From the NCBI GenBank assembly GCA_964642545.1, contig CAZXQU010000002.1, forward strand, positions 1 through 64,000: a DNA stretch of 64,000 bases, written 5' to 3'. This document shows positions 16,983 to 25,597 of this stretch, piece by piece. Within the stretch, counting starts at the first letter, position 1; the number at the start of each line of letters is the position of its first letter. The position numbers and the translations under genes are program-made. The notes beneath the pieces were generated by a model, which worked only from the letters and a program-made list of their open reading frames with translations, made no database searches and was not told where the DNA came from. The stretch comes from QYOJ01 sp964642545 (GTDB taxonomy: Bacteria > Bacteroidota > Bacteroidia > Bacteroidales > FEN-979).

Positions 16983-18131
16983 TTATACTCTCCTACCCTT
17001 CCACCGAACCGGAACCAGAAGTGCCATAGGTCCGGAGATGGTGACATAGATTATTTGAAAAATCTGTGCCGGAATGTACCATATTAAAAGGTGCTGCTTG
17101 CCAAAAAAACGGGACATGGAAAATACAAGAGGGAAGTCTACAAGAATTTTAAAACAAAGCAAGGAAACTGCCAGGTAGAGGTAAAGGTAAGAGAGAAATC
17201 CCAGAAGAAATCCTGTGAGTATCATTGCCTGAAAAAGATAATTGACAGCTCCTACTAAAAGAACCATGGAGTCGCGATACCCCCGGCTTTTCGATACCCA
17301 CCTGAACCGTTGCCGAAAAAATGACTGTAAACTCTTTTCAGGAAGGGTGGTAACTATGGCATCAGGGTCATCCAGGAAATGTATTGCATCTCCCCCAAAA
17401 GCCTGCTTCATTTTCCATAAAAGGAACTGGTCATCACCAGAAGCAAACTGTTCGTTTCCGTTGAATCCCCCCACTTCGAGAAATGCCCTCTTTTCATAGC
17501 AGAGGTTTGCCCCATTGCACATAATGGGTCTGCCAATGGCAGCAAATCCGGCTGTGAGTCCCATGATGCCAAGAAATTCAAGTGTTTGTAATTTCCCGAA
17601 CACGCTGCTTGTCTCTAAAAACATCACAGGCCCAAGGATCATCTTCGCACCGGTTTCATTGAAGCTTCTTACCATTGCAGAGATCCAGGCGGAACCATGT
17701 TGGGTGTCGGCATCTGTCGTGAGAATGAGACTTCCTGAAGCCAAATCAATCGCTCTTGCCAGGGCCATTTTTTTACCGCTTTCTGATCCCTTTTCAGGGT
17801 TGCCTTTAACAAAAAACCATGAAAGTTGTGGGTGGTTTCTGGTAAATGATTCTAAAACTTCCATGGTTCGGTCTTCAGAGAAGTCATCACTGACCAGCAC
17901 TTCGAACTTGGTGGGGGGAAAATCCTGTGAAATCAAGGACTCCAAACATTCAATTATCCGGTCTTCTTCATTTCTTACGGGGATGATCACACTTACAAAA
18001 GAATCGTTTACCGCCTGAAAGGATTTCTTATTCAGGGGAAGCGATAATCCCGATAAGGCTCCAAGGAGAATCATAGCATAGAGGAGTGCCAGCAACATCA
18101 TCAATCCTCCGATGATTGCCAGTAAAATCAT
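16983..18131 (-). CDS. membrane glycosyltransferase family 2
   Basis: An inner-membrane processive-type GT2. One N-terminal helix precedes the GT-A domain: VSVIIPVRNEEDRI, LVSDDFSEDRTME, the metal-binding TDADTQ and the acceptor motif QRFRW. About three C-terminal helices follow (FQAMILTGFLLGFLSYL, LYLAVSLL, LIWYIPAQIFQIIYV). The longest frame starts at 18224, but the ATG at 18131 overlaps the preceding gene by just 4 bp and gives a clean helix, so I chose it. It probably acts with the flippase-like protein on a lipid-linked sugar or similar substrate; the substrate is unknown. Confidence 0.85.
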   Translation of the reverse strand: MILLAIIGGLMMLLALLYAMILLGALSGLSLPLNKKSFQAVNDSFVSVIIPVRNEEDRIIECLESLISQDFPPTKFEVLVSDDFSEDRTMEVLESFTRNHPQLSWFFVKGNPEKGSESGKKMALARAIDLASGSLILTTDADTQHGSAWISAMVRSFNETGAKMILGPVMFLETSSVFGKLQTLEFLGIMGLTAGFAAIGRPIMCNGANLCYEKRAFLEVGGFNGNEQFASGDDQFLLWKMKQAFGGDAIHFLDDPDAIVTTLPEKSLQSFFRQRFRWVSKSRGYRDSMVLLVGAVNYLFQAMILTGFLLGFLSYLYLYLAVSLLCFKILVDFPLVFSMSRFFGKQHLLIWYIPAQIFQIIYVTISGPMALLVPVRWKGRRV

Positions 18132-19165
18132 CCGTTGCCTTGCTTCGCCGATTTTCTGAAAAATTTCAGCCTGAAAACAAAAATACTGCCAAACAAGGCG
18201 GGCAATCCAAGATTTATCGCCCATAGAAGTGTGGAGGCTGCCAGTACACCAAAGTTGATATCATCCATTGATCCTGCCACACCTGAAAAGTAAATTCCGA
18301 AAAAATAGAGAGCTACTGATCCGCGGATGCCTAACTCAGTAAGAGCAATCGTTGGAATGATAGCCATCACGTAATAGATCAGGGAGATCAGCATCATGGC
18401 ATCCAGGTAAGGAATCGGAACGTGGAAAATGCGTAACAGGATGAAAAATTGAAAGGAGAAAATAATATATCTGACAAGGCTATATAACAGGATGCTGATC
18501 AACTCCCGGTTGTGGTAAAAAGCAAAGATCCGGAAGAATTTCCTGATCTTTTTCAGTCCATTCCTGAGGAGTTTCTCTTTGAGGGTTGAGAGGAAGGAGA
18601 CGTTCAGGTAGAAACCCAGGATGAGTACGTTGAAGCCGACCACTCCGGCTACAAGGGCATAATAGAGGTATCCGTTAACATTCCAGTTCGTGGTTAAAAA
18701 AAGTGGGATAAAAGCCAGAAGGGCAGCACTTCCAGTGAAAATGGTGATCATCAGCTGACTCATGCTGCCCAGGATTGTAACCAAAATACCTTCAACGCGA
18801 CTCCCTGTGTTGAGGATAAAGACACGGCCGAAATACTCCCCGATCCGGTTGGGAGTGAACGAGCTTACTGTAACTCCTGTCAGGACAGCCTCATACGACT
18901 TCCAGAAGCTGATTCGTTCGATCTTGGCCATAAGATATTTCCACTTCATAGCCTCAACGGCCCAGTTGACAAACATCAAGAGGATAACTCCAACCAACAA
19001 CCAGGTAAAACCTTCGCTGTTAAAATCTTCGATAAGAACCTTCCATACCTGGGGGAGGTTCTTACGGTAAAACACCTGGTCGTAAATAAACCAGTAGGCT
19101 AGAAGCAAGATGACAACCTGGATCAATTTGTTGTAGGTTTTTCCTACTTTTGTTTTGTTAATCAT
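18128..19165 (-). CDS. flippase-like membrane protein (UPF0104 / LPG synthase TM family)
   Basis: A 345-residue polytopic protein of about eight helices related to the membrane half of MprF and to AglD-like proteins. Typical blocks are the early WAVEAMKWKYLM and EAVLTGVTVSSFTPNRIGEY, and the late PTIALTELGIRGSVALYFF. The ATGA overlap with the GT2 gene indicates an operon. In the family these domains move lipids or assist glycan-lipid synthesis. Confidence 0.85.
   Translation of the reverse strand: MINKTKVGKTYNKLIQVVILLLAYWFIYDQVFYRKNLPQVWKVLIEDFNSEGFTWLLVGVILLMFVNWAVEAMKWKYLMAKIERISFWKSYEAVLTGVTVSSFTPNRIGEYFGRVFILNTGSRVEGILVTILGSMSQLMITIFTGSAALLAFIPLFLTTNWNVNGYLYYALVAGVVGFNVLILGFYLNVSFLSTLKEKLLRNGLKKIRKFFRIFAFYHNRELISILLYSLVRYIIFSFQFFILLRIFHVPIPYLDAMMLISLIYYVMAIIPTIALTELGIRGSVALYFFGIYFSGVAGSMDDINFGVLAASTLLWAINLGLPALFGSIFVFRLKFFRKSAKQGNG
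19145..19152 (+). promoter_or_regulatory. -7 element upstream of ruvC
   Basis: TACTTTTG matches TAnnTTTG 21 bp before the ruvC GTG start and lies inside the 5' end of the divergent flippase gene. No well-spaced TTG was found. Confidence 0.45.
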
Positions 19166-19173
19166 CCTTTACT

Positions 19174-19725
19174 GTGAGTAGCGAGCGAATTATATTAGGT
19201 ATCGATCCAGGAACCAACATCATGGGGTTTGGCATTATTTCCGTCTACGGAAAGAACATGAAGCTGGTTTCACTTGGGGTTTTAAAATTACAGAAAACCG
19301 ATGATCATCCACTCAAGTTAAAGCATATTTTTGAAAAATCGATCGCCCTGATCGATGAATTCAAGCCGGATGAACTGGCTATTGAGGCCCCGTTTTTCGG
19401 CAAAAATGTACAGTCGATGCTGAAACTGGGTCGTGCACAGGGAGTTGCAATTGCCGCTGCATTATCCCGTTCTATTCCCATCTTTGAATACTCTCCCCGT
19501 AAAATCAAGCAATCGATTACCGGAAAGGGAAGCGCATCGAAAGAGCAGGTAGCCTCCATGCTGTTCCATCTGCTTTCCATGAAGGAAGCTCCTGATCAGC
19601 TCGATGCTACAGATGGCCTGGCTGTAGCAGTTTGCCACTATTTTCAAAAAGGGAATACCGGCACGGAGAAAAAGTTCACAGGCTGGAAAAGTTATCTGAC
19701 GGCGAATCCGGATCGGAAAGGGTGA
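19174..19725 (+). CDS. ruvC: crossover junction endodeoxyribonuclease RuvC
   Basis: Resolves Holliday junctions with RuvAB. The acidic catalytic residues are in GIDPGTNIMG (Asp11), LAIEAPFFGKN (Glu71) and DQLDATDGLAVA (Asp144 and Asp147). Gly-Lys-Gly-x-A-x-K-x-Q-V (GKGSASKEQV) is also conserved. 183 residues is normal. The start is a GTG 8 bp from the divergent flippase start; no ATG precedes the first conserved residues. No other ruv gene is nearby. Confidence 0.94.
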   Translation: MSSERIILGIDPGTNIMGFGIISVYGKNMKLVSLGVLKLQKTDDHPLKLKHIFEKSIALIDEFKPDELAIEAPFFGKNVQSMLKLGRAQGVAIAAALSRSIPIFEYSPRKIKQSITGKGSASKEQVASMLFHLLSMKEAPDQLDATDGLAVAVCHYFQKGNTGTEKKFTGWKSYLTANPDRKG

Positions 19726-19755
19726 AACAATTTAAAGGCGACCTTGTGAGAATAT

Positions 19756-19784
19756 GTAGGGGCAACCTGGCAGGTTGCCCCTAC
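19756..19784. repeat. perfect 14-bp palindrome between convergent genes
   Basis: GTAGGGGCAACCTG is followed by one G and then its exact reverse complement. It sits between the ruvC stop and the convergent arginase-like gene. It could act as a bidirectional terminator, but no T-run follows; the GTAGGGGC sequence is typical of REP-like dispersed palindromes in many genomes. Confidence 0.7.
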
Positions 19785-19793
19785 CCTTATGGA

Positions 19794-20966
19794 TCACATC
19801 AGCTTCTGGTATACCATCCACCACCTATCGGGAATCTCTTCACGGGTAGCTTGCTGATAGTCTTTGTATGAGCAGGGAACAAGGTAGTGCCGCTCATATT
19901 TTGCCCGTTGCTCGGCAGGTAATGGGATCTCCATCCACCAGCGATCGGTCTTCTTGCTTTTGAAAAATGTGATATCCTGCTTGTGGTCAGTGATGGACAC
20001 ATGGTATTTCAGATAATCCTCTTCGTTCCGGAATGGGAAATCATGAGGACGGCTGTAAAATCCTTCCATGAAATACCAGATCATCTGTGCAATCAGATGT
20101 GCGGTTTGTCCATCGTGATCAAACCTTGGATTATACTCGTAAAAACCGATGGATGTGAGTTTGTCGCTCAGGCCGGCATACCTGACGATCTGACAAGCCT
20201 CCTCTCCATAGAAGCCATTTGGTGTTGTGTTATGGTTTCCGGGGGCATCTGAATTTCTAACAGAAGAGATATCAAAACTCAATACATCCGCATTCCTCAC
20301 AATGGGTTCAACCTCTTCCAAATCGGCTCTGACAATTCCGAGCCGGTATGTATCAAAGAAGAGGTTGTTCATCAGCTTCAGGGCCTCCTGGTCGATGAAA
20401 TAGGTCTGATACCCAATGTTGGCATAGTTGAACAGGTAGTTTGGCTGATGAAGGATGATGCTGCTTAACCAGGATTGTGAGTTCAGTTCTCCTTCCGATT
20501 TCCCCAGATCAAACATATTGTCGATGCTCACAATGTTGATAATCTGCCCAAGGCTTTGATAGGCCTGGTAGTTGGCATACGTGAGGTCCTGGCTTCCACC
20601 GAGGATGACAGGGATAATGTTTGCATTCAGCAGCTCAGAAATAGTTGATGCAAGTGCAAAGTAGGTGTCTCTCTGTGTATTTCCACGCTTCAGGTTTCCA
20701 ACGTCAATAATCTGCGGATTGAATGTACCTGGATAGAGCTTATATAGGTATTTTCGGATAAGGTCAGGGCCTTGGCCACAGCCTTCATTATCAATGGCAT
20801 TGCGATCTTCAGGAACACCAATGATCGCGAGGTCGGCCTGTTCAAAATCCGGAAACGTTCCATCATCAGAGAATGAGCGGATCAGGTCTCCAATTCTGCG
20901 GTGACCCTCTTCTTCTTCCGTGGGAAGAATTTTGCTCAGGTCAATAGGATCAAAAAACTCTTCCAT
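19794..20966 (-). CDS. arginase/formimidoylglutamase-family protein with degenerate metal site
   Basis: The 390-residue protein has the ureohydrolase fold: LAIIGVPEDRNAIDNEGCGQ, GPDLIRKYLY, the GGxx loop and SFDIS. The manganese ligands are partly lost. The usual GGDHS is GGSQD (123-127), the DxHxD motif is DNMFD (149-153, His to Met) and SxDxDxxDP is SFDISSVRNSDAPG (230-243, second Asp to Ser). Arginase chemistry is therefore unlikely. I recall similar degenerate homologues in other Bacteroidota, so it is probably a conserved non-canonical paralogue. It lies just downstream of topA on the same strand, 21 bp away. Confidence 0.8.
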   Translation of the reverse strand: MEEFFDPIDLSKILPTEEEEGHRRIGDLIRSFSDDGTFPDFEQADLAIIGVPEDRNAIDNEGCGQGPDLIRKYLYKLYPGTFNPQIIDVGNLKRGNTQRDTYFALASTISELLNANIIPVILGGSQDLTYANYQAYQSLGQIINIVSIDNMFDLGKSEGELNSQSWLSSIILHQPNYLFNYANIGYQTYFIDQEALKLMNNLFFDTYRLGIVRADLEEVEPIVRNADVLSFDISSVRNSDAPGNHNTTPNGFYGEEACQIVRYAGLSDKLTSIGFYEYNPRFDHDGQTAHLIAQMIWYFMEGFYSRPHDFPFRNEEDYLKYHVSITDHKQDITFFKSKKTDRWWMEIPLPAEQRAKYERHYLVPCSYKDYQQATREEIPDRWWMVYQKLM

Positions 20967-20987
20967 AGGTCAATCAACTATCTGTAT

Positions 20988-23309
20988 CTATTTTGACTTA
21001 CGTGATTTACTGGATTTTGTCGGCTTGGACTCAGTGACAATTTTCTTGCATTCATCAAATGTCAGCTCTTCGGCAACTTTTCCCTTGGGAAGCTTGAAAT
21101 TCAACTTGTTGAATGATATGTAAGGACCATATTTCCCCCTCAGGATCTTCAATCCTACATCCTCCGGGAATTCCTTGACGATCTTCTCCAGGTCAAGTTT
21201 TCTCTTCTCAGCCATAATCTCCAACGCTCTTTCCAGGGTAACGGAAAGGGGATCATCGCTCTTCGTCAGAGAGAAAAACTGCGATTTATACCTGATATAG
21301 GGGCCAAACCTCCCAGCAGCAACAATTACATCTTCATCGTCAATTTTACCAATTATACGAGGTAGTTTAAAGAGATCCAAGGCATCCTCAAGGGTGATTG
21401 AATCCATACTTTGCCCCTTCTTCAAGGCTGCAAACCTTGGCTTGTTCTCCAAATCGGCTTCTCCCATCTGTACCATGGGGCCATAGCGGCCAATTTTTAC
21501 AAAGATATTCAATCCGGTTTGCGGATCGGTGCCAAGCAATTTCTCGCCGCTAACTTTTTTCGTTCCTTCCAGTGTTTGATCAATCCGTAAGTGGAACGGA
21601 CTGTAGAACTCTTTGATCATAGCATTCCATACGAGTTTCCCTTCGGCAATTTCATCGAACTCCTCTTCCACTGTGGCGGTGAAATTATAGTCCATGATGT
21701 TCATGAAATGCTCCATCAAAAACTGGTTGACAAGAGTCCCTATATCGGTAGGAAACAACTTGGCCTTTTCCGAACCAATTTTCTCACTCTTTTCATCCGT
21801 TCTGATATTGCCATCTTTCAAGGTAAGAACCTGAAATGCTCTGTTGATCCCCACACGGTCTTCCTTCACGACATATTCCCGCCGTTGGATGGTTGAAATT
21901 GTGGGAGCGTAGGTTGATGGCCGTCCGATTCCTAGCTCTTCCATCTTCTTCACCAGCATTGCCTCTGTATATCTTGGAGGTGGTTGAGTGAATTTCTGCT
22001 GAGCTTCAATCTGTTTCATCACTAACGAATCCCCTTTTTTCATAGAAGGAAGGATCCGCTCTTCTCCATTTGTCTGTTCCTCGTCGGTCGACTCCATGTA
22101 AAGTTTGAGAAATCCATCAAACTTGATCAACTCTCCTCTTGCCACAAACTTTTCGCTGGCAGAAGAGACGCCAATCGTTACAGTTGTTTTCTCAAGTTGT
22201 GCGTCGGCCATCTGGGAAGCTATAGCCCGTTTCCAGATGAGCTCGTATAACCGTTTGTGAGAACGATCTCCTTCAATGGTTTTGACATTCATATAGGTAG
22301 GCCTGATGGCTTCATGTGCCTCCTGGGCTCCTTTCGACTTGGTGGTATATTTCCGAGTCTTCACATATTCGGTGCCAAAAGAGTCAGTGATCTCCTGCTT
22401 TGCCATCCCAATAGCGAGATTGGAGAGGTTGAGGGAGTCGGTACGCATATAGGTGATCTTTCCCGATTCATAAAGATCCTGCGCTACACGCATCGTGTTG
22501 GCAACCGAAAATCCCAGTTTACGTGAAGCTTCCTGCTGAAGGGTTGACGTAGTAAAAGGCGGAGCCGGTGATTTTTTTGCTGGTTTGGTCTCAATATCTT
22601 CCACCACAAAATTGGCACCGATACATTTCTTCAAAAATGCTTCAGCTTCTGCCTGAGTGCTGAACCGTTTGGAAAGCTCGGCTTGAACCGAAACAAGCTT
22701 TTCACCATTATTAACGATAAAATCTCCGACAATCCTAAAGGAAGAGGTTGACTGGAAGTTTTTAATCTCACTTTCCCGCTCAACGATAAGGCGTACGGCG
22801 ACCGATTGAACCCTTCCGGCTGAAAGGGACGGCTTGATCTTTTTCCAGAGTAGAGGAGAGAGTTCAAAACCTACCAGCCGGTCAAGAACACGACGGGCTT
22901 GCTGGGCATTAACCAGATCGCGATCGATGCCCCTTGGATGCTCGATGGCATCCAGAATGGCAGGCTTGGTGATCTCATGAAAGACAATCCTTCGAGTCTT
23001 CGCTTCATCTATACTCAATGCATCCATCAGGTGTGCAGCGATTGCCTCGCCTTCACGGTCTTCATCAGAGGCTAACCAAACCGTTTCAGCTGCATTTGCC
23101 AGCTTCTTAAGTTCAGCTACAATCTTTTTCTTATCCGGTGAGATAATATACTTCGGTAAAAATCCATTATCGATGTCCACACCCAGATCTTTCTTCTCAA
23201 GATCCATGATATGTCCAAAGCAGGATTTCACCTGATACTCCTTCCCCAAAAACCCTTCGATCGTTTTGGCTTTAGCCGGAGACTCAACAATTACAAGGTT
23301 CTTCGTCAT
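20988..23309 (-). CDS. topA: DNA topoisomerase I
   Basis: Type IA topoisomerase that relaxes negative supercoils. The TOPRIM domain starts LVIVESPAKAKTIEGFLG and contains WLASDEDREGEAIAAHL. The active-site Tyr lies in KITYMRTDSLNLS. AGRVQSVAVRLIVERE and IGRPSTYAPTISTIQ are family motifs. Instead of Cys4 zinc fingers, the C-terminus carries about four topo C-terminal repeats (IGRYGPMVQMG, AGRFGPYIRYK, RGKYGPYISFN) and a basic Lys/Ser tail. The ATG at 23309 is chosen over 23333 because family members start two or three residues before the NLVIVE strand. Confidence 0.95.
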   Translation of the reverse strand: MTKNLVIVESPAKAKTIEGFLGKEYQVKSCFGHIMDLEKKDLGVDIDNGFLPKYIISPDKKKIVAELKKLANAAETVWLASDEDREGEAIAAHLMDALSIDEAKTRRIVFHEITKPAILDAIEHPRGIDRDLVNAQQARRVLDRLVGFELSPLLWKKIKPSLSAGRVQSVAVRLIVERESEIKNFQSTSSFRIVGDFIVNNGEKLVSVQAELSKRFSTQAEAEAFLKKCIGANFVVEDIETKPAKKSPAPPFTTSTLQQEASRKLGFSVANTMRVAQDLYESGKITYMRTDSLNLSNLAIGMAKQEITDSFGTEYVKTRKYTTKSKGAQEAHEAIRPTYMNVKTIEGDRSHKRLYELIWKRAIASQMADAQLEKTTVTIGVSSASEKFVARGELIKFDGFLKLYMESTDEEQTNGEERILPSMKKGDSLVMKQIEAQQKFTQPPPRYTEAMLVKKMEELGIGRPSTYAPTISTIQRREYVVKEDRVGINRAFQVLTLKDGNIRTDEKSEKIGSEKAKLFPTDIGTLVNQFLMEHFMNIMDYNFTATVEEEFDEIAEGKLVWNAMIKEFYSPFHLRIDQTLEGTKKVSGEKLLGTDPQTGLNIFVKIGRYGPMVQMGEADLENKPRFAALKKGQSMDSITLEDALDLFKLPRIIGKIDDEDVIVAAGRFGPYIRYKSQFFSLTKSDDPLSVTLERALEIMAEKRKLDLEKIVKEFPEDVGLKILRGKYGPYISFNKLNFKLPKGKVAEELTFDECKKIVTESKPTKSSKSRKSK

Positions 23310-23342
23310 TTTTTTGTCCGTTTTGAATCCCAAATCCGGCTA

Positions 23343-23377
23343 CAAAAGTAAGACAATAAAGTTAATACGTACCTTTG
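23343..23377. promoter_or_regulatory. divergent -7 elements of topA and miaB
   Basis: The plus-strand TACCTTTG at 23370-23377 is 46 bp before miaB. The minus-strand TACTTTTG (23350-23343) is 33 bp before topA. Both match TAnnTTTG. Neither has a clear TTG at the right distance. Confidence 0.5.
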
Positions 23378-23423
23378 CACCCGTTTTTTCGCATTAATCA
23401 GGTTAAGGAGCAAAAGGTTATAC

Positions 23424-24758
23424 ATGAATCCTGAAAAAAACAAAAATATATATATTGAAACGTATGGGTGTCAGATGAATTTTTCTGACAGTGAGATCGT
23501 TGCATCTGTTTTAACAGACAATGGATATACTGCCACGGAAGATATCCAACAAGCTGATATTATCTTTTTGAATACCTGTTCCATCCGCGACAACGCCGAA
23601 CAGAGAGTGAAGAAGAGGTTACACCATTTTCGTGCATTAAAGAAGAGGAAGCCAGGTTTGATGATTGGATTATTAGGTTGTATGGCCGACCGGCTTAAAA
23701 CGGTGCTGTTGGAAGAGGAGCAATTGCTGGATGTGATAGCAGGACCAGATGCCTATAGGGATCTGCCACGGTTGCTGGAGCAGGTTGAATTGGGGCAGCG
23801 CGGAGTGAACACCCTGTTGTCGATGGAAGAGACCTATGCTGATATCACACCTGTAAGGCTTGAGACAAATGGGGTTTCTGCTTTCATCTCCATCATGCGG
23901 GGGTGCGAGAACTATTGTTCCTATTGTGTTGTCCCGTCTACCAGGGGGAAAGAGCGTAGCCGGGATGCCGGTTCGATTATCCGTGAATCCAGAGAGCTCT
24001 TCGATCAGGGCTTCAGGGAGATTACCTTGCTGGGGCAAAACGTTAATTCCTACAGTTGGCAAGAGGGAGATAGCGAGACTACTTTTGCCCGTTTGCTTGG
24101 AAAAATTGCCGGGATCAATCCGCTGCTTCGGATCCGATTTGCCACCTCGCATCCCAAAGATATCTCCAACGAACTGCTTGAGACAATTGCAGCGCATCCC
24201 AATATCTGCAGGGCAATTCATTTGCCTGTCCAGTCGGGGAGTACGCAGATGCTGGATCGAATGAACAGGAAATATACCCGCGAAGATTACATGGAACGAG
24301 TAGAAGTTATCCGCCGGATCATTCCCGGTTGCGCTATCTCAACAGATATCATCACTGGCTTTTGTGACGAGACGGAAGAGGACCATCTGGAGACCTTATC
24401 CCTGATGGAGTGGGTGAAGTTTGATTACGCCTTCATGTTCAAGTATTCAGAGCGACCCATGACCCTGGCTGCCGATACGTTGCAGGATAACATTCCCGAA
24501 TCAGTAAAAGAACGAAGGCTGACAGAGGTGATTGACCTCCAGCAGAAACTCTCCTATCAGAGCAATCAACGTGACCTTAATCTGGTATTTGAAGTTTTGA
24601 TAGAGGGGGATTCAAAACGATCGGGCAATCATTTCATGGGAAGAAATTCCCAGAACAAGGTTGTTGTATTTCCCAAAAACAACGCCAAACCGGGGGAATA
24701 TGTAACCGTGAAGGTCAAATCATTTACTTCGGCGACTCTTCTCGGAGAGGTTGTGTAA
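23424..24758 (+). CDS. miaB: tRNA-2-methylthio-N6-dimethylallyladenosine synthase
   Basis: Radical-SAM methylthiotransferase acting on i6A37 of tRNAs. The N-terminal UPF0004 domain has the three cluster cysteines (ETYGCQMNF, FLNTCSIRD, GLLGCMADR). The radical-SAM CxxxCxxC is CENYCSYC in MRGCENYCSYCVVPSTRG. A TRAM domain ends the protein. The 444-residue length is typical, and STRGKERSR supports MiaB over MtaB or RimO. Its stop overlaps the promoter of the next operon. Confidence 0.95.
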   Translation: MNPEKNKNIYIETYGCQMNFSDSEIVASVLTDNGYTATEDIQQADIIFLNTCSIRDNAEQRVKKRLHHFRALKKRKPGLMIGLLGCMADRLKTVLLEEEQLLDVIAGPDAYRDLPRLLEQVELGQRGVNTLLSMEETYADITPVRLETNGVSAFISIMRGCENYCSYCVVPSTRGKERSRDAGSIIRESRELFDQGFREITLLGQNVNSYSWQEGDSETTFARLLGKIAGINPLLRIRFATSHPKDISNELLETIAAHPNICRAIHLPVQSGSTQMLDRMNRKYTREDYMERVEVIRRIIPGCAISTDIITGFCDETEEDHLETLSLMEWVKFDYAFMFKYSERPMTLAADTLQDNIPESVKERRLTEVIDLQQKLSYQSNQRDLNLVFEVLIEGDSKRSGNHFMGRNSQNKVVVFPKNNAKPGEYVTVKVKSFTSATLLGEVV

Positions 24759-24781
24759 TTGTTGAAAATACGCTAACTTTG
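24751..24781 (+). promoter_or_regulatory. sigma-AB type promoter of the polysaccharide export operon
   Basis: TTG at 24751-24753 and TAACTTTG at 24774-24781 are separated by 20 bp. The -33 element lies inside the last codons of miaB. The export gene starts 21 bp downstream. Confidence 0.7.
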
Positions 24782-24802
24782 CCCGGCTTTATTACAAACC
24801 CT

Positions 24803-25591
24803 ATGGAAAAAAGATACCTTCACGCAAGTAGATATGCCGTTCAGATTGCCCTGATCCTGCTCATTTTTGCCTCTTGCGTTCCCCAGAAAAAGATCAAATA
24901 CCTTCAAACACTCCAGGAACAGGATACAACCAACGCTTACGTAAACAAAAGGCCTCTCGACTATAAAATTCAACCAAACGACAACCTCTATATTCGCATC
25001 TTTAGTCTGGATGAAAAGACATACCTCTTCTTCAACATGGTCTCTTCATCCAACCAAAACCAGTACGCTAATGATGCCTCGATCTATTTGAACAGCTATA
25101 CGGTTGACAGGGAGGGATATATAGATTTTCCAATTGTTGGGAAGATACTTGTAAAAGACCTCACTGTTGAACAGGTTAAAGAGGTACTACAGACCAATGT
25201 GGATGAATACCTCAATGAGACCATGGTTGTGGTCAAAATGGTAAATTTCAAAATCACTATTTTAGGTGAAGTTCGAGGCCCTGGGGTGCTTACTATCTAC
25301 CAGGATGAGATCAACATCTTTGAAGCAATTGCCATGGCTGGAGATCTGACTGATTATGCCAACCGTAAAAAAATCGCTCTTGTGAGACAAACGACAAATG
25401 GCTCCAAAGTCGTTTACCTTGACCTAAACAAGGCAGATATCATGTCTTCAGAATATTTCTACATGATGCCTAACGACATCATTTATGCCTCGCCATTGGG
25501 TATCAAACAATGGGGATTTGCCGCATTTCCGTATGCCCTGATATTTTCGGCCATCTCCACTGCCTTGTTGTTAATCAATTACTTTAAATAA
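24803..25591 (+). CDS. Wza-type polysaccharide export lipoprotein
   Basis: An outer-membrane-side component of capsule or exopolysaccharide export. The ATG at 24803 gives a lipoprotein signal (IALILLIFASCVPQ, Cys near residue 23). The Poly_export domain follows (YKIQPNDNLYIRIF, DREGYIDFPIVGKI), then an SLBB domain (ITILGEVRGPGVLTIY, NIFEAIAMAGDL). A C-terminal hydrophobic helix (FPYALIFSAISTALLLINYF) replaces the amphipathic helix of E. coli Wza, as is common in Bacteroidota. It is paired with the Wzc-type kinase 6 bp downstream. No glycosyltransferase or polymerase genes are adjacent, so substrates come from elsewhere. Confidence 0.88.
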   Translation: MEKRYLHASRYAVQIALILLIFASCVPQKKIKYLQTLQEQDTTNAYVNKRPLDYKIQPNDNLYIRIFSLDEKTYLFFNMVSSSNQNQYANDASIYLNSYTVDREGYIDFPIVGKILVKDLTVEQVKEVLQTNVDEYLNETMVVVKMVNFKITILGEVRGPGVLTIYQDEINIFEAIAMAGDLTDYANRKKIALVRQTTNGSKVVYLDLNKADIMSSEYFYMMPNDIIYASPLGIKQWGFAAFPYALIFSAISTALLLINYFK

Positions 25592-25597
25592 TCAGCC

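Noticed and set aside
19756..19784. Rho-independent terminator for ruvC
   Set aside because: The palindrome is perfect but has no T-run on either side, so I list it as a repeat and not as a terminator.
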